A DNA stretch of 64,000 nt from Peribacillus sp. FSL H8-0477. Its GTDB lineage: Bacteria > Bacillota > Bacilli > Bacillales > DSM-1321. Every line of letters starts with the position of its first letter. The first letter of the stretch is position 1. Made by a program: the position numbers and the translations under genes. The stretch spans positions 1,054,001 to 1,118,000 of the forward strand of contig NZ_JBBODE010000001.1 in assembly GCF_038002765.1 (NCBI RefSeq). Reading direction: 5' to 3'. The notes below the pieces were generated by a model, which ran no database searches, was not told where the DNA came from, and saw only the letters and a list, made by a program, of their open reading frames with translations. Below, in pieces: positions 9,767-18,772 of the stretch.

Positions 9767-10156
9767 TTAAACGAGCTTGTCTTTCACCTTTGATAGGACT
9801 GCATTAATAAAGCGGCTAGATTGGTCATCACCGTAAATTTTTGCGATTTCAATCGCTTCATCCATTGCTACACTGACTGGAACATCTTCGCAATACTTCA
9901 TCTCATATACTGCAATTCTCAGCAGATTTCGATCGATATTCGCCAATCGTTCCATTTTCCAGTTTTCAAGGTTTTCCATAATGATTTGATCAATTTGTTC
10001 TTTATTTTCTTCCGTACCTTTAACAAGCTTTTCGAAGTATTGATCGTTTGGGGTGCCATCCAATACGCTTTCTATCGCATCTTGAATTTCTCCTTTTCCG
10101 ATTTCAATTTGATATACCGCTTGAAGGGCTTTTTCACGTGCTGTTCTTCTTTTCAT
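9767..10156 (-). CDS. nusB: Transcription antitermination factor NusB
   Basis: NusB with NusE (S10) binds boxA of rRNA operons and prevents premature termination. The 129-residue all-helical protein starts MKRRTAREKALQAVYQIE, 7 bases after AAAGGAG. An earlier in-frame start at 10213 would add 19 residues unlike the family and overlap the ribosome-binding site. The C-terminus has the conserved PVSVAMDEAIEIAKIYGDDQSSRFINAVL. Its order between yqhY and folD is as in B. subtilis. The 370 bases upstream hold the yqhY terminator and probably its own promoter. Confidence 0.96.
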   Translation of the reverse strand: MKRRTAREKALQAVYQIEIGKGEIQDAIESVLDGTPNDQYFEKLVKGTEENKEQIDQIIMENLENWKMERLANIDRNLLRIAVYEMKYCEDVPVSVAMDEAIEIAKIYGDDQSSRFINAVLSKVKDKLV

Positions 10157-10464
10157 TGTTAAACTCCTTTTATATCCACTATTATATATGAAAATGATAG
10201 CAAAGACGAACAATAAACCAATAAATACGATAAATATTAAGAATTAAACTTTTTTCACTCTTATACAACTGCACATAATAAGTAAAACCAGTAAAAAAAG
10301 AACCATTTGCTATCCTTCAAATGTTAATTCATCCTTTATACTCTATCAGAAATTTATCATTTGAGAAACCATAAAGTAAGAAATAACTTTTGGTTTCCTT
10401 ACCTTTTGTATGCCTCATATCGCTTCACTTTAATCAGCGGAACACATATTTCACCATTTTCCAT

Positions 10465-10492
10465 GCAAAAAACCCGGCATAAGCCGGGTTTT
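10465..10492 (-). terminator. Terminator of the accB-accC-yqhY unit
   Basis: A perfect stem AAAACCCGGC / GCCGGGTTTT with a 4-base loop (10469-10492) is followed on the minus strand by a T run. The rest of the gap between nusB and yqhY (10157-10464) shows no gene; it must contain the nusB promoter, which I could not place confidently. Confidence 0.9.
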
Positions 10493-10527
10493 CATTTTGA
10501 AGCAAAGTCTGAAAGAATTCAGATCGC

Positions 10528-10941
10528 TTATACTTCTTGTTCAAATTCTGGTTCTTGTTTGCCATTATCAAATTGGATGCCAACAACATGGATATTGACT
10601 TCTTCCGCTTCCAACGCAGTCATATTTAACAACGCTTCACGAATATTATCCTGAACCTCTTGGGCAACCTTTGGAATCGAGATACCAAATTTCATGACAC
10701 AATATAGATCGACCTTAATGCCATCTTCACCTAAATCAACCTTGACGCCTTTACCGTGATTCTTTTTCCCAAGCTTCTCAACAACACCAGAAGCAAAGTT
10801 ACCACGCATATGGGCAACGCCTTCGACTTCACTCGCAGCAATTCCTGCGATTACTTCGATTACGTCTGGAGCAATTTCCACTTTTCCAAGGCCGTCATAA
10901 TGACCGCTCATTTCTAACATACGGTTTTCATTTTCACTCAT
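10528..10941 (-). CDS. yqhY: Asp23/Gls24-family protein YqhY
   Basis: A 137-residue Asp23/Gls24 (DUF322) protein with the typical core VEIAPDVIEVIAGIAASEVEGVAHMRG and GVKVDLGEDGIKVDLYCVMKFG, and an acidic C-terminus. B. subtilis YqhY lies at the same place after accC, and published work links it to control of acetyl-CoA carboxylase activity; the mechanism is not visible here. It starts 28 bases after the accC stop and ends the acc unit. Confidence 0.92.
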   Translation of the reverse strand: MSENENRMLEMSGHYDGLGKVEIAPDVIEVIAGIAASEVEGVAHMRGNFASGVVEKLGKKNHGKGVKVDLGEDGIKVDLYCVMKFGISIPKVAQEVQDNIREALLNMTALEAEEVNIHVVGIQFDNGKQEPEFEQEV

Positions 10942-10968
10942 TCAAAAGCACCTCCCGTCTACCTTACA

Positions 10969-12321
10969 TTATGAGTCCATAACATCATATAATTCAAGAA
11001 ATTTTGTATTAAATTCACCTGACACGAATTGTTCATGCTGCAGAAGCTTACTATGGAACGGAATTGTTGTATGAATTCCTTCAATAGCAAATTCACTTAA
11101 TGCCCGCTTCATTTTGTTAATTGCTTCGGTGCGGCTTGGTGCATGCACAATTAATTTTGCAATCATAGAATCGTAATAAGGTGGAATCACATAACCTGGA
11201 TAGGCTGCGGAATCAACCCTTACTCCATATCCGCCTGGGGGCAGATACATCTGGATTTTCCCTGCAGAAGGCATAAAATTCTTTTCAGGATTTTCTGCAT
11301 TAATCCGGCATTCAATTGCCCAGCCGTTAAATTGAACATCTGATTGAGAAAGGGATAATTTCTCATTTGAAGCAACTCGGATCTGTTCTTTAATTAAATC
11401 TACACCTGTTACCATTTCTGTTACAGGATGCTCGACCTGGATTCGAGTGTTCATTTCCATGAAGTAAAACTTACGATTTTTATAATCATAGATAAATTCT
11501 ACCGTACCTGCACCAGAATAATCAACAGCAAGGGCGGCTTTTACGGCAGCTTGACCCATTTCTTCACGTATTTCTCCATCAAGAGCGGGTGATGGGGATT
11601 CCTCTACTAGTTTTTGCAGACGACGTTGAATTGTACAGTCCCGTTCACCTAAATGAATCGCATTTCCATGATTATCAGCCATCACTTGAATTTCAACATG
11701 ACGGAAGTCCTCAATAAATTTCTCCAGGTAGACGCCAGGATTACCAAAAGCTGTTGCAGCTTCCTGCTGGGTAATGTTAATGCCCTTGATCAGCTCCTGT
11801 TCATTCCTAGCAACCCGAATTCCTTTACCACCGCCGCCTGCTGTTGCTTTAATAATGACCGGATAGGCAAGTTTCTCTGCTAGTTCTACGGCTTCTGCCG
11901 TATCTTTAATGATTCCTTTTGAACCAGGTACAATCGGGACGCCTGCATCTTTCATCGTTTCTCTAGCCACATCTTTTGTACCCATTTTCGAGATAGCCTC
12001 TGGACTAGGTCCGATGAAAATAAGGCTGCACTCCCGGCAAAGTTCTGCGAAGTCCGCATTTTCTGCTAGAAAACCATAGCCTGGATGAATCGCATCCGTT
12101 CCTGTAAGCTTTGCCGTACTAATGATGTTGGTAATATTTAAGTAACTGTCCTTCGATGATTTTGGACCAATACAATACGCTTCGTCAGCAAGCTGAACAT
12201 GCAATGCTTCTCTATCAGCTTCTGAAAAAACGGCTACCGTTTCGATTCCTAATTCTTTACAGGCGCGTATAATCCGTACAGCAATTTCTCCCCGGTTAGC
12301 AATTAATATCTTCTTAATCAT
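10969..12321 (-). CDS. accC: Biotin carboxylase subunit of acetyl-CoA carboxylase
   Basis: AccC carboxylates the biotin on AccB with ATP and bicarbonate, the first half-reaction in making malonyl-CoA for fatty acids. The 450-residue protein begins with the N-terminal [20 protein letters not shown], has the ATP-grasp glycine loop [10 protein letters not shown], and the catalytic [14 protein letters not shown]. The length is normal for the stand-alone bacterial subunit. It starts 14 bases after the accB stop. accD and accA are elsewhere, as usual in Bacillus. Confidence 0.97.
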   Translation of the reverse strand: MIKKILIANRGEIAVRIIRACKELGIETVAVFSEADREALHVQLADEAYCIGPKSSKDSYLNITNIISTAKLTGTDAIHPGYGFLAENADFAELCRECSLIFIGPSPEAISKMGTKDVARETMKDAGVPIVPGSKGIIKDTAEAVELAEKLAYPVIIKATAGGGGKGIRVARNEQELIKGINITQQEAATAFGNPGVYLEKFIEDFRHVEIQVMADNHGNAIHLGERDCTIQRRLQKLVEESPSPALDGEIREEMGQAAVKAALAVDYSGAGTVEFIYDYKNRKFYFMEMNTRIQVEHPVTEMVTGVDLIKEQIRVASNEKLSLSQSDVQFNGWAIECRINAENPEKNFMPSAGKIQMYLPPGGYGVRVDSAAYPGYVIPPYYDSMIAKLIVHAPSRTEAINKMKRALSEFAIEGIHTTIPFHSKLLQHEQFVSGEFNTKFLELYDVMDS

Positions 12322-12334
12322 TTAGAACAACTCC

Positions 12335-12817
12335 TCATTCAGCCTTTACTGTAAACAATGCTTGGCCATATTCTACTAATTGACCGTCCTTAACAAGTAT
12401 GTCAACGATTTCTCCGTTTTCTTCAGCTTCAATTTCATTAAATAACTTCATTGCCTCAACAATACATACAATTGAATCTTTTTTCACTTTCGAACCTCTT
12501 GATACGTAGTTATCCTCTTCCGGCGATGGAGAAGCATAAAAAGTACCGACCATAGGTGAAGTGATTGTATGTAAATTCGTAATTGGTGCTTCTTGTTTTA
12601 CTTCAGGTTCTGCTTGCTGTTGTCCTGCTGGTCTAACATCCTTAACAGGTTCTTGAACCGCTATTGCAGCCGGTACCTCTTTGATGATTTGTACAGGTTG
12701 ATCAGCACCTGTTTTCTTCATTTTAATTTTTGTTCCTTCTTGTTCATATACAAATTCGGTAATGCTTGATTGGTCAACTAATTTAATAATTTCTCGAATT
12801 TCTTGTACTTTCAACAT
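12335..12817 (-). CDS. accB: Biotin carboxyl carrier protein of acetyl-CoA carboxylase
   Basis: AccB carries the biotin that shuttles the carboxyl group. The 160 residues start [19 protein letters not shown], about 8 bases after AGGGGT; an in-frame ATG at 12904 would add 29 unrelated residues. A proline/alanine/glutamine-rich linker (about 55-80) leads to the C-terminal biotinyl domain with the EAMK motif; the biotinylated lysine is about residue 124. It begins the accB-accC-yqhY unit. A promoter candidate is at 12969-12998. Confidence 0.96.
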   Translation of the reverse strand: MLKVQEIREIIKLVDQSSITEFVYEQEGTKIKMKKTGADQPVQIIKEVPAAIAVQEPVKDVRPAGQQQAEPEVKQEAPITNLHTITSPMVGTFYASPSPEEDNYVSRGSKVKKDSIVCIVEAMKLFNEIEAEENGEIVDILVKDGQLVEYGQALFTVKAE

Positions 12818-12968
12818 CCTTGGCACCCCTTGTCCTATTTTTAATATTGGTTGGTAATAGAAAGTGCAGCTTACCTGCATTTGGTTAGTACAGCCATCCG
12901 CCATACCTATTTAATAATACTGGTTCTACTTCATACTCTATCAAAAATTATCATGACCAGCTACTATT

Positions 12969-12998
12969 ATCATACGGTAAGACCACCCTAACATTCAA
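12969..12998 (-). promoter_or_regulatory. Candidate SigA promoter for accB
   Basis: On the minus strand TTGAAT (-35) and TATGAT (-10) are separated by 18 bases, about 150 bases upstream of accB. No FapR-like operator is evident. The rest of the 12818-13195 gap shows nothing else except the spoIIIAH terminator. Confidence 0.55.
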
Positions 12999-13147
12999 CC
13001 CAACGTGAATAAAGCGCTTACTTCCTTTATTTATTCTACCTCTTATTTCGAAAATTGAGAATCATTTGACAGCCATTTCTTTTACTCCTGCAACTCCTAT
13101 GAAGGTTCGCAATATACATTAACCAGATAATCGTCTACTTAAAAGCA

Positions 13148-13186
13148 AAAAAAATAACCGCGAGGCCTAATATGCCATCTGCGGTT
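13148..13186 (-). terminator. Terminator of the spoIIIA operon
   Basis: The stem AACCGC / GCGGTT with a larger partly paired loop (13156-13186) is followed on the minus strand by ATTTTTTTTGC. It lies just after the spoIIIAH stop. Confidence 0.8.
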
Positions 13187-13195
13187 TTATATTAT

Positions 13196-13762
13196 TTATT
13201 TTTTTGGTTGGTGTTCAACGACAACATTTTGTGCATTTTTCACTTCACTGTCTACTAGCTGCACAATTTCATTTGCCGCTTCTTTAGATAATTCATCAGC
13301 TTTTACTAATACATTTACATCACTGCCTTCAATCCGGACCAAAGCCGCCTCTAAATCCAATGAAGAGACAATCGTTGTCTCGAGGATTTCTTCTGAAATT
13401 CTAGCCTCACTGATTTGTTCAATTGCATCATAGGCTTTATTGATATCATCTGAAGACATATCGCCTTTACCCATTTCTGCATCATATTTTTCACTTTGCT
13501 TCGAACGTTCTTCATCAATGGCAATTCTCATCGCTGCAAATTCGTCATCACCAGAGGTAATCGTAACTTGTGCTTTTTCTTCTGATGATCCACTTTCTTT
13601 CGCTTTTTCAACCGCTTGTTCTTTTTCTTGTTCTTTTTCTTGTTCTTCAGTCACAGCCATATTTGTTCCTTGCTGCTCAGGCGATGTCAAATAATAAACG
13701 GACAATACGACCACTAGGCTTAACATGGTTAATAACCACACCGTTTGTTTTTTCAATAACAT
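13196..13762 (-). CDS. spoIIIAH: Stage III sporulation protein AH
   Basis: SpoIIIAH is a bitopic mother-cell membrane protein. Its extracellular ring-building (YscJ/FliF-like) domain locks onto forespore SpoIIQ across the intermembrane space. The 188 residues show one N-terminal membrane segment (TVWLLTMLSLVVVLSVYYL), a glutamate/lysine-rich spacer with a short EQEKEQ repeat, then the folded C-terminal domain ending NAQNVVVEHQPKK. It is the last gene of the spoIIIA operon, 14 bases after spoIIIAG. Confidence 0.95.
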   Translation of the reverse strand: MLLKKQTVWLLTMLSLVVVLSVYYLTSPEQQGTNMAVTEEQEKEQEKEQAVEKAKESGSSEEKAQVTITSGDDEFAAMRIAIDEERSKQSEKYDAEMGKGDMSSDDINKAYDAIEQISEARISEEILETTIVSSLDLEAALVRIEGSDVNVLVKADELSKEAANEIVQLVDSEVKNAQNVVVEHQPKK

Positions 13763-13776
13763 TGTAAAATTCCCCC

Positions 13777-14445
13777 TTATTTTTTGGGTAAAACAGAAAC
13801 CCGATGGCTTGGTACATCCAAAGCACGTGTTACTGCTTCAATAATCCATTTTTTGATTTGAATGTTGTCAGCACCTTTTGCTACCACCAAAACACCACTC
13901 ACCTGAGGCTTTCTCGTTTCAGATATTATCGGCTCTTCTTTATCGCTGTTCTTGATGATAACAAGCTGCTCATCCACGGAGGTATCTTCTACAGTGCGTT
14001 TACCACCTTCTTGATCCGTTTCATCTGTAACTTGTCTTTGCGTAGTTTTGTTTTTCTCATAAATATTTTTTTCTGATGCCTCGACATAGACAACAACCTT
14101 CACATCCTCGACTCCAGCAATCGATTCAAGCGCGTCCTTCATTTCATTTTGTAAATACACCTCATAATCTCGTGAATTTTTAAATTCTGTATTCGCCTTT
14201 TTGCCAAATACCTCCACATCTTCCTCCGTCTCATTCTGATTAAATACAGATGCAGCAGTATCATTCGTTGAGGGCGGCTGGTCGGTATTAATAACGTTGC
14301 CTGCAATCATAATTCCGGTTCCGAGGAGCAGGACAACCACTGCATACAGATACATTGGCGGTTTCTTTTCCTTGCCTTCCTCTTCTTTTAGCTTTAAAAG
14401 GCGGGTTATCCATGCGAATGGACCTTTATCATTTTTCAACAGCAT
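13777..14445 (-). CDS. spoIIIAG: Stage III sporulation protein AG
   Basis: SpoIIIAG forms a large oligomeric ring in the mother-cell to forespore channel. The 222 residues have one membrane segment (about 29-49, MYLYAVVVLLLGTGIMIAG) and a C-terminal ring-building domain with the AGVEDVKVVVYVE strand and SGVLVVAKGADN. It overlaps the end of spoIIIAF by 17 bases, suggesting coupled translation. Confidence 0.95.
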   Translation of the reverse strand: MLLKNDKGPFAWITRLLKLKEEEGKEKKPPMYLYAVVVLLLGTGIMIAGNVINTDQPPSTNDTAASVFNQNETEEDVEVFGKKANTEFKNSRDYEVYLQNEMKDALESIAGVEDVKVVVYVEASEKNIYEKNKTTQRQVTDETDQEGGKRTVEDTSVDEQLVIIKNSDKEEPIISETRKPQVSGVLVVAKGADNIQIKKWIIEAVTRALDVPSHRVSVLPKK

Positions 14446-15058
14446 CGCCCCCCTTTTTCCCGGCTATTTCAATTATTTCCTCATCAACCGACCATTGGTC
14501 TGCAAGAAATCCCTTTACTCTTTCAGCTTCAGAGGATTGATCAACTTGTCTTTTTGTATTAATCTCTACTTTCGCTACTGCTTCCACCACTTCATCCTTT
14601 TCTTTTGAATCAACAAGTACAAGCGTGATTTTTTGTAAATCGAGATCCTCTGGTGTCCTTGCCTGCCCCTTTTGCTCTCCTTTAATATCAATCTCTGCTA
14701 TTTCCATTTGATACTTATCTATCAACTCCTCTTCGACACCTGTCTTCAATAGGACAGCCATTTTTTTTAAAATATATGCATCTTGCTCTACTTGTATTTC
14801 TTTTTTCTTTAATTCTGTTAAATTTTCGAGATTATTTCCTTCACCATTTTGAAAATCTTTCGTGACTACTGTCAGCAGCCCTTCAAAATCCTTGTTAAAC
14901 AATTCAAGAATTGGAGACAGAATAACGGCAATTAACAGTAAACCAATTGTCATTTTGGCATATTTTTGCATAGCTGAGCTTGGAAGCAGCATATCAATGA
15001 CCGTTGCTAGAAGGACAAAAAGAATGATATTCGTAACCCAGCCCGTTATAAATTCCAA
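14429..15058 (-). CDS. spoIIIAF: Stage III sporulation protein AF
   Basis: A 209-residue protein with two N-terminal membrane helices (WVTNIILFVLLATVIDMLL and MTIGLLLIAVILSPILELF) and a cytoplasmic or intermembrane C-terminal domain. It belongs to the SpoIIIA channel complex in the outer forespore membrane. It starts 14 bases after spoIIIAE and overlaps spoIIIAG. Confidence 0.94.
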   Translation of the reverse strand: MEFITGWVTNIILFVLLATVIDMLLPSSAMQKYAKMTIGLLLIAVILSPILELFNKDFEGLLTVVTKDFQNGEGNNLENLTELKKKEIQVEQDAYILKKMAVLLKTGVEEELIDKYQMEIAEIDIKGEQKGQARTPEDLDLQKITLVLVDSKEKDEVVEAVAKVEINTKRQVDQSSEAERVKGFLADQWSVDEEIIEIAGKKGGDAVEK

Positions 15059-15071
15059 AAAAGCTCTCCCC

Positions 15072-16259
15072 CTATCTGACCATTAAGGTGATATTACCAG
15101 CCGCAATAATGATCGTAATACTAAGGAAAAACATCATTGAGACAATAGCCAGCGCTGCAAAAATATAGATCATGCTCTTACTAATGATGTCGAGACATTT
15201 GATGACTGGGCCCCCTCCTAAGGGCTGTAATAGACTTGCTGACAATTTATAAATGAGAGAGAGGGTTAAAATCTTTAATGCAGGAAAAACAACGATTAAC
15301 AGCAGAACTGCTACTCCCGCCATCCCCACCATATTTTTCAATAAGACCGAGGCACTAATGACCGTATCCGTAGCATCTGTAAACATTCTTCCGATAACGG
15401 GTATAAAGTTTCCCGTTACAAACTTAGCCGTTCTAATCGTAATGCCATCCGCTACCGCTGAGGTTGATCCTTGGACAGAAATCACGCCCAAAAAAATAGT
15501 CATGAACGCGCCAAGAAGGCCAATGGCCCAATTTCGAAGCATCTGGGCAAGCTGGGTTACTTTATACTGCTCAGTGAGTGTACTCACAATATTAAGGATG
15601 GCTGACAAAAAGAGCATCGGCAGGACTACGTATTGAATCAAAATCCCGCTCGTATTCATCAAAAAGATCAGTACTGGATGAAAAAAAGCCGCTGAGATAA
15701 TCCCACCCGAAGAAGCAACGAGCGCTAACAGCAAAGGAATCATGGCCATCAAAAAGGCAATCATCTTATCAATGGTCTCCGTCGTATATTGAATGGCCAC
15801 ATGAAAGCTATTGAGAGCTAGAATGATTAACACCATATAAACAATAGAATACGCAACCTTACTGATTGAGCTTTGCTCAAAGGCATTTTGCAGTGATTGT
15901 AGAAACATACTGAATATCGTCAGCAAGATCAGCGACCCCAATAGCTTTCCGTTGACCAACAGTTCATGAAAAACAAATTTCCCTAACCCCTTAAACCATT
16001 CAGAAAAGGAAAACTCTTTATCACCCGTGACGAAATCCATGAAGCTTCCCTTCTGACTTTCTGGTAGAAAACCGCCGTATTCGGTGACAATATCGTCCCA
16101 GAACTTCGTAATATCTTCTATACCAATACGTTCTATTTGGGACTGAACCAGTTCATCCGTAAGTGTTTCTTCATCATTTTCAGCAGCTGTTGCAACGTCG
16201 GCTTGTACAATAAACAGGACAAGCACTACTAGGAATGCATAGAGGATCCATTGCTTCAT
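15072..16259 (-). CDS. spoIIIAE: Stage III sporulation protein AE
   Basis: SpoIIIAE is the multispanning component of the SpoIIIA complex. The 395 residues begin with a signal-like segment (MKQWILYAFLVVLVLFIVQADVATA), then an extracellular acidic region, and about seven or eight hydrophobic helices from residue ~100 to the end. The length matches B. subtilis (399). It starts 23 bases after the spoIIIAD stop. Confidence 0.95.
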   Translation of the reverse strand: MKQWILYAFLVVLVLFIVQADVATAAENDEETLTDELVQSQIERIGIEDITKFWDDIVTEYGGFLPESQKGSFMDFVTGDKEFSFSEWFKGLGKFVFHELLVNGKLLGSLILLTIFSMFLQSLQNAFEQSSISKVAYSIVYMVLIILALNSFHVAIQYTTETIDKMIAFLMAMIPLLLALVASSGGIISAAFFHPVLIFLMNTSGILIQYVVLPMLFLSAILNIVSTLTEQYKVTQLAQMLRNWAIGLLGAFMTIFLGVISVQGSTSAVADGITIRTAKFVTGNFIPVIGRMFTDATDTVISASVLLKNMVGMAGVAVLLLIVVFPALKILTLSLIYKLSASLLQPLGGGPVIKCLDIISKSMIYIFAALAIVSMMFFLSITIIIAAGNITLMVR

Positions 16260-16281
16260 TTTTTCACCCCATTAAACGCAA

Positions 16282-16671
16282 TTAACTTGGTATCAATTGA
16301 ATAATTGTTTCAATGATCACCGTCAAAATTGGAATTGCCATTGCGAGGATAAGGATTTTCCCGCTTAACTCAATTTTAGAGGCGAGTGATCCCTGACCTG
16401 CATCTTTTGTTATTTGTGAGGCGAATTCTGCAATGTAAGCAATACCGATAATTTTTAGAATCGTTTCCATGTACATCATATTGACATGCGCATTTACTGC
16501 CAGGCTTTCAAGCATTTTTATAATTTCATAGATTTTATCCGCTAAAAACAGAAAGATAGAACACCCAACAAAGACAATTAATAAAAAGGCGAAATTAGGT
16601 TTCTGTTCTTTTAGAATTAAGGCGAGAAAGGTAGCAATTAGGGCTACTCCGGCAATTTTAATTATTTCAAT
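16282..16671 (-). CDS. spoIIIAD: Stage III sporulation protein AD, apparent ATT start
   Basis: A membrane component of the SpoIIIA complex. Homology to SpoIIIAD (133 residues in B. subtilis) continues 52 codons upstream of the first in-frame ATG at 16513-16515: IEIIKIAGVALIATFLALIL, then KEQKPNFAFLLIVFVGCSIF. No ATG, GTG or TTG lies in frame at the homologous N-terminus. The codon there is ATT (16669-16671), 8 bases after the ribosome-binding site AGGGAGG. This gives 129 residues and a 13-base gap from spoIIIAC. An ATG start would yield a 77-residue protein lacking the first two membrane helices. I therefore annotate ATT as the start; a sequencing error is the main alternative. Confidence 0.85.
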   Translation of the reverse strand: MEIIKIAGVALIATFLALILKEQKPNFAFLLIVFVGCSIFLFLADKIYEIIKMLESLAVNAHVNMMYMETILKIIGIAYIAEFASQITKDAGQGSLASKIELSGKILILAMAIPILTVIIETIIQLIPS

Positions 16672-16684
16672 GGCCGATCCCTCC

Positions 16685-16888
16685 CTACTGAAATAGAAAG
16701 ACTGATTTTATTTTTTGAAATAAATCTTCAATAATGGAGGCTACCATGAATAAAATATAGATAAAGCCAAAAAGTGTTACCCACTGGGCATACTCCTTTT
16801 TACCGACTTGATCTAGAATGGTGTGGATGAATGCCACCACAATCCCAACACCCGCTATCTTAAAGATGATATCAACATCAATCCCCAT
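16685..16888 (-). CDS. spoIIIAC: Stage III sporulation protein AC
   Basis: A 67-residue protein with two hydrophobic helices (IIFKIAGVGIVVAFIHTIL and WVTLFGFIYILFMVASII), the usual SpoIIIAC size. It is a membrane subunit of the SpoIIIA channel. It starts 12 bases after spoIIIAB ends and is followed closely by spoIIIAD. Confidence 0.94.
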   Translation of the reverse strand: MGIDVDIIFKIAGVGIVVAFIHTILDQVGKKEYAQWVTLFGFIYILFMVASIIEDLFQKIKSVFLFQ

Positions 16889-16900
16889 ACTAATCTCCCC

Positions 16901-17416
16901 CTATAGCAGCAATAGAGTCAATAACAGACCAGATAAAAACCCTAAGCTCTTCATCATCTTTTCATACTTCAGCTGTCGGTCGATTGCTTCTGCTTCCTCC
17001 CGTTCAAGATGTGTTAAAGTAAGTAAAATCTGCTTTTGCTGATGGTGCCGATCATGGCGTCCCAGCGTTTCACCAAACTGTACAAGAATTTCGAATTCTC
17101 CCTGCTTAAGAGCCAGCAATCCCCATACTCGCTGTAAGCTTTCCTCCCATGCTTGTTTTACCGTGGTATTTCCTGAAGAAAGAAGGCCCGAAAAGGATTC
17201 AAAAAATAGGGATAGCGGCATTGGTACCAGCTTGGATAGCTTTCTCGCTGCATCTTGCAGAGGGGTTTGTCCGTACATAATTTCCGCTTCTAACGATTGT
17301 AGTGCCAGCTTGATTTGACGCAGCTGCTTGGGTCTCAGTGCAAGATGCTTCGCTGCCTCAAAACCTGCCCAGGTTGTCACGAGAATAATGATCGCTGCTC
17401 CAATCAATTTGATCAC
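16901..17416 (-). CDS. spoIIIAB: Stage III sporulation protein AB
   Basis: The 171 residues carry hydrophobic helices at both ends (LIGAAIIILVTTWAGFEA and SLGFLSGLLLTLLLL) flanking a helical domain that resembles GspF/type II secretion platform proteins. Its start overlaps the spoIIIAA stop by 4 bases (ATGA), implying coupling to the ATPase with which it is thought to work. Confidence 0.94.
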   Translation of the reverse strand: MIKLIGAAIIILVTTWAGFEAAKHLALRPKQLRQIKLALQSLEAEIMYGQTPLQDAARKLSKLVPMPLSLFFESFSGLLSSGNTTVKQAWEESLQRVWGLLALKQGEFEILVQFGETLGRHDRHHQQKQILLTLTHLEREEAEAIDRQLKYEKMMKSLGFLSGLLLTLLLL

Positions 17417-18339
17417 TTATTGCCCACCTCATCTTTATTTACTACTCGTCCCTGACCATCTATAATTCGATAGACCCGATTTGAGCCTTCCGCTCGGTTT
17501 AACTCGACGAATCGCTCAAAAATGTTCATATCGAGGATTTTCGCAATAAAGGGACGTTTCTTCACTTCTGCTAATGAATGTCCATGTGTAGTAATTAACA
17601 TCGTAATTCCTGAATTGACTGCTTCCAACACAGCGTCTGCATCTTCATTCCGCCCAATTTCATCGGCAACTAGGACGTCCGGAGACATCGAACGGATTAA
17701 CATCATCATTCCTTCAGCTTTTGGGCATCCATCAAGCACGTCAACCCGGGGACCAAACTCAAGCTGCGGAATACCATTCACACAACCAGCAATCTCAGAA
17801 CGCTCGTCAACAATCCCTACCTTTTTCGGGGGTATGTTCATCGACTCACTTCCTGTTGAAATGATTCTAGCCATATCTCGAAGCAACGTTGTTTTCCCCG
17901 TCTGCGGCGCTCCAATAATCATCGTGTGAAGCCAGCCATTACTATACACACTTGGCATCAGCATTTCAGCGGCTCCAATTTTCTGCCGGGCAATCCGGAT
18001 ATTGAAAGAAGAAACGTCCCGTATTGCTTTTACACGACCATTTTCGAGAATTACTTTCCCTGCCAACCCAACACGATGTCCCCCGCTGATGGTTATATAT
18101 CCTCGTCTCAATTCCTCTTCGACGGTATAGAGGGAAAAATGACTTAAGTGATTAAGAAGCTGTTGGGCATCCTCTGAATCTGCTGTATATGGTAAAAATG
18201 CAGGTTCTCCTGCAACCATGATTTCCAGTGGTCGTCCTACTCGAACGCGCAGCTCCTCAATTTGGGCAGTTAAGGCTTCGGGAATTCTGCGAAACTGCTC
18301 CTGAAGTTTTTTTGGCAAAAAGGATATGACCGTCTCCAT
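17413..18339 (-). CDS. spoIIIAA: Stage III sporulation protein AA, secretion-type ATPase
   Basis: SpoIIIAA is the cytoplasmic ATPase of the mother-cell channel that keeps the engulfed forespore active. The 308 residues contain the Walker A GAPQTGKTT (about residue 140), the VGIVDERSEIAG segment, and the Walker B-like DVLVADEIGRNEDADAV. An RBS (GGAGG) precedes the ATG. A SigE-type promoter lies about 40 bases upstream. yqhV, which sits between efp and this gene in B. subtilis, is absent here. Confidence 0.96.
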   Translation of the reverse strand: METVISFLPKKLQEQFRRIPEALTAQIEELRVRVGRPLEIMVAGEPAFLPYTADSEDAQQLLNHLSHFSLYTVEEELRRGYITISGGHRVGLAGKVILENGRVKAIRDVSSFNIRIARQKIGAAEMLMPSVYSNGWLHTMIIGAPQTGKTTLLRDMARIISTGSESMNIPPKKVGIVDERSEIAGCVNGIPQLEFGPRVDVLDGCPKAEGMMMLIRSMSPDVLVADEIGRNEDADAVLEAVNSGITMLITTHGHSLAEVKKRPFIAKILDMNIFERFVELNRAEGSNRVYRIIDGQGRVVNKDEVGNK

Positions 18340-18377
18340 TCCACGAACCCTCCTATTTGCTGTGATTCATTAGTTAA

Positions 18378-18406
18378 AATGTATGCCTCCTATACTACTT
18401 TATGAC
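18378..18406 (-). promoter_or_regulatory. SigE-type promoter of the spoIIIA operon
   Basis: On the minus strand GTCATAAA (18399-18406) and CATACATT (18378-18385) are 13 bases apart, close to the SigE consensus (KMATATT and CATACAAT). The -10 is about 39 bases before the spoIIIAA ATG. In B. subtilis this operon is under mother-cell SigE, so position and expected regulator agree. Confidence 0.75.
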
Positions 18407-18471
18407 AAGCTTTCGGCACTTGCGGGTAAATAACCGTGATAAATTTACGAGAAACTAAAGCAAAACGACAC

Positions 18472-18502
18472 AAAAAACCGGACCCCCTTAAAGGAGTTCG
18501 GT
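18472..18502 (-). terminator. Orphan terminator hairpin upstream of spoIIIAA
   Basis: ACCGaaCTCC pairs with GGGGgtCCGGT and is followed on the minus strand by TTTTTT. No gene lies between it and the efp terminator, so it may mark the former position of a lost gene (yqhV is here in B. subtilis) or act as a second barrier before the sporulation operon. The remaining 18503-18780 stretch holds only the dispersed repeat. Confidence 0.6.
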
Positions 18503-18628
18503 CAGTTTGTAGAGAAAAGACTGTTCGAAATGGTTCATCCCGTTCTCTAATTAGTACTGTTATTAGTTTCAATACTTCGTGTTTTAATTTTGGCTTCTGT
18601 TTAAAATCAAATTAAATTTTGAAAGTCC

Positions 18629-18760
18629 GTGGATTGCAGTGGAAGGCGTGAAGACTCCTGCGGGAATAGCGGGACAGGTGAGACCCCGCAGGAGCGTATG
18701 CATTGATGCGGCTTACCGCCCGCCCCTTGGATAAGCGAAGCGCCTGGAACGGAAATCAAC
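18629..18760 (-). repeat. Dispersed palindromic intergenic repeat, copy A
   Basis: On the minus strand it reads GTTGATTTCCGTTCCAGGCG... through CTCCTGCGGGGTCTCACC to CCCGCAGGAGTCTTCACGCC. It matches copy B at 25381-25510 over about 130 bases with scattered differences. Internal CTCCTGCGGG and CCCGCAGGAG form a stem. I recognise this family as common in Bacillaceae intergenic DNA. The adjacent hairpin 18785-18827 shares GACTGTAGACAA with the left flank of copy B. Confidence 0.85.
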
Positions 18761-18772
18761 AACCCAATACTA

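Noticed and set aside
16282-16515. SpoIIIAD as a 77-residue protein from the first ATG
   Set aside because: It would lack the first two conserved membrane helices, while homology continues upstream in frame to the ATT.
18390-18572. 60-codon minus-strand frame at the yqhV position
   Set aside because: It runs through an intrinsic terminator and the SigE promoter, and has no resemblance to YqhV.
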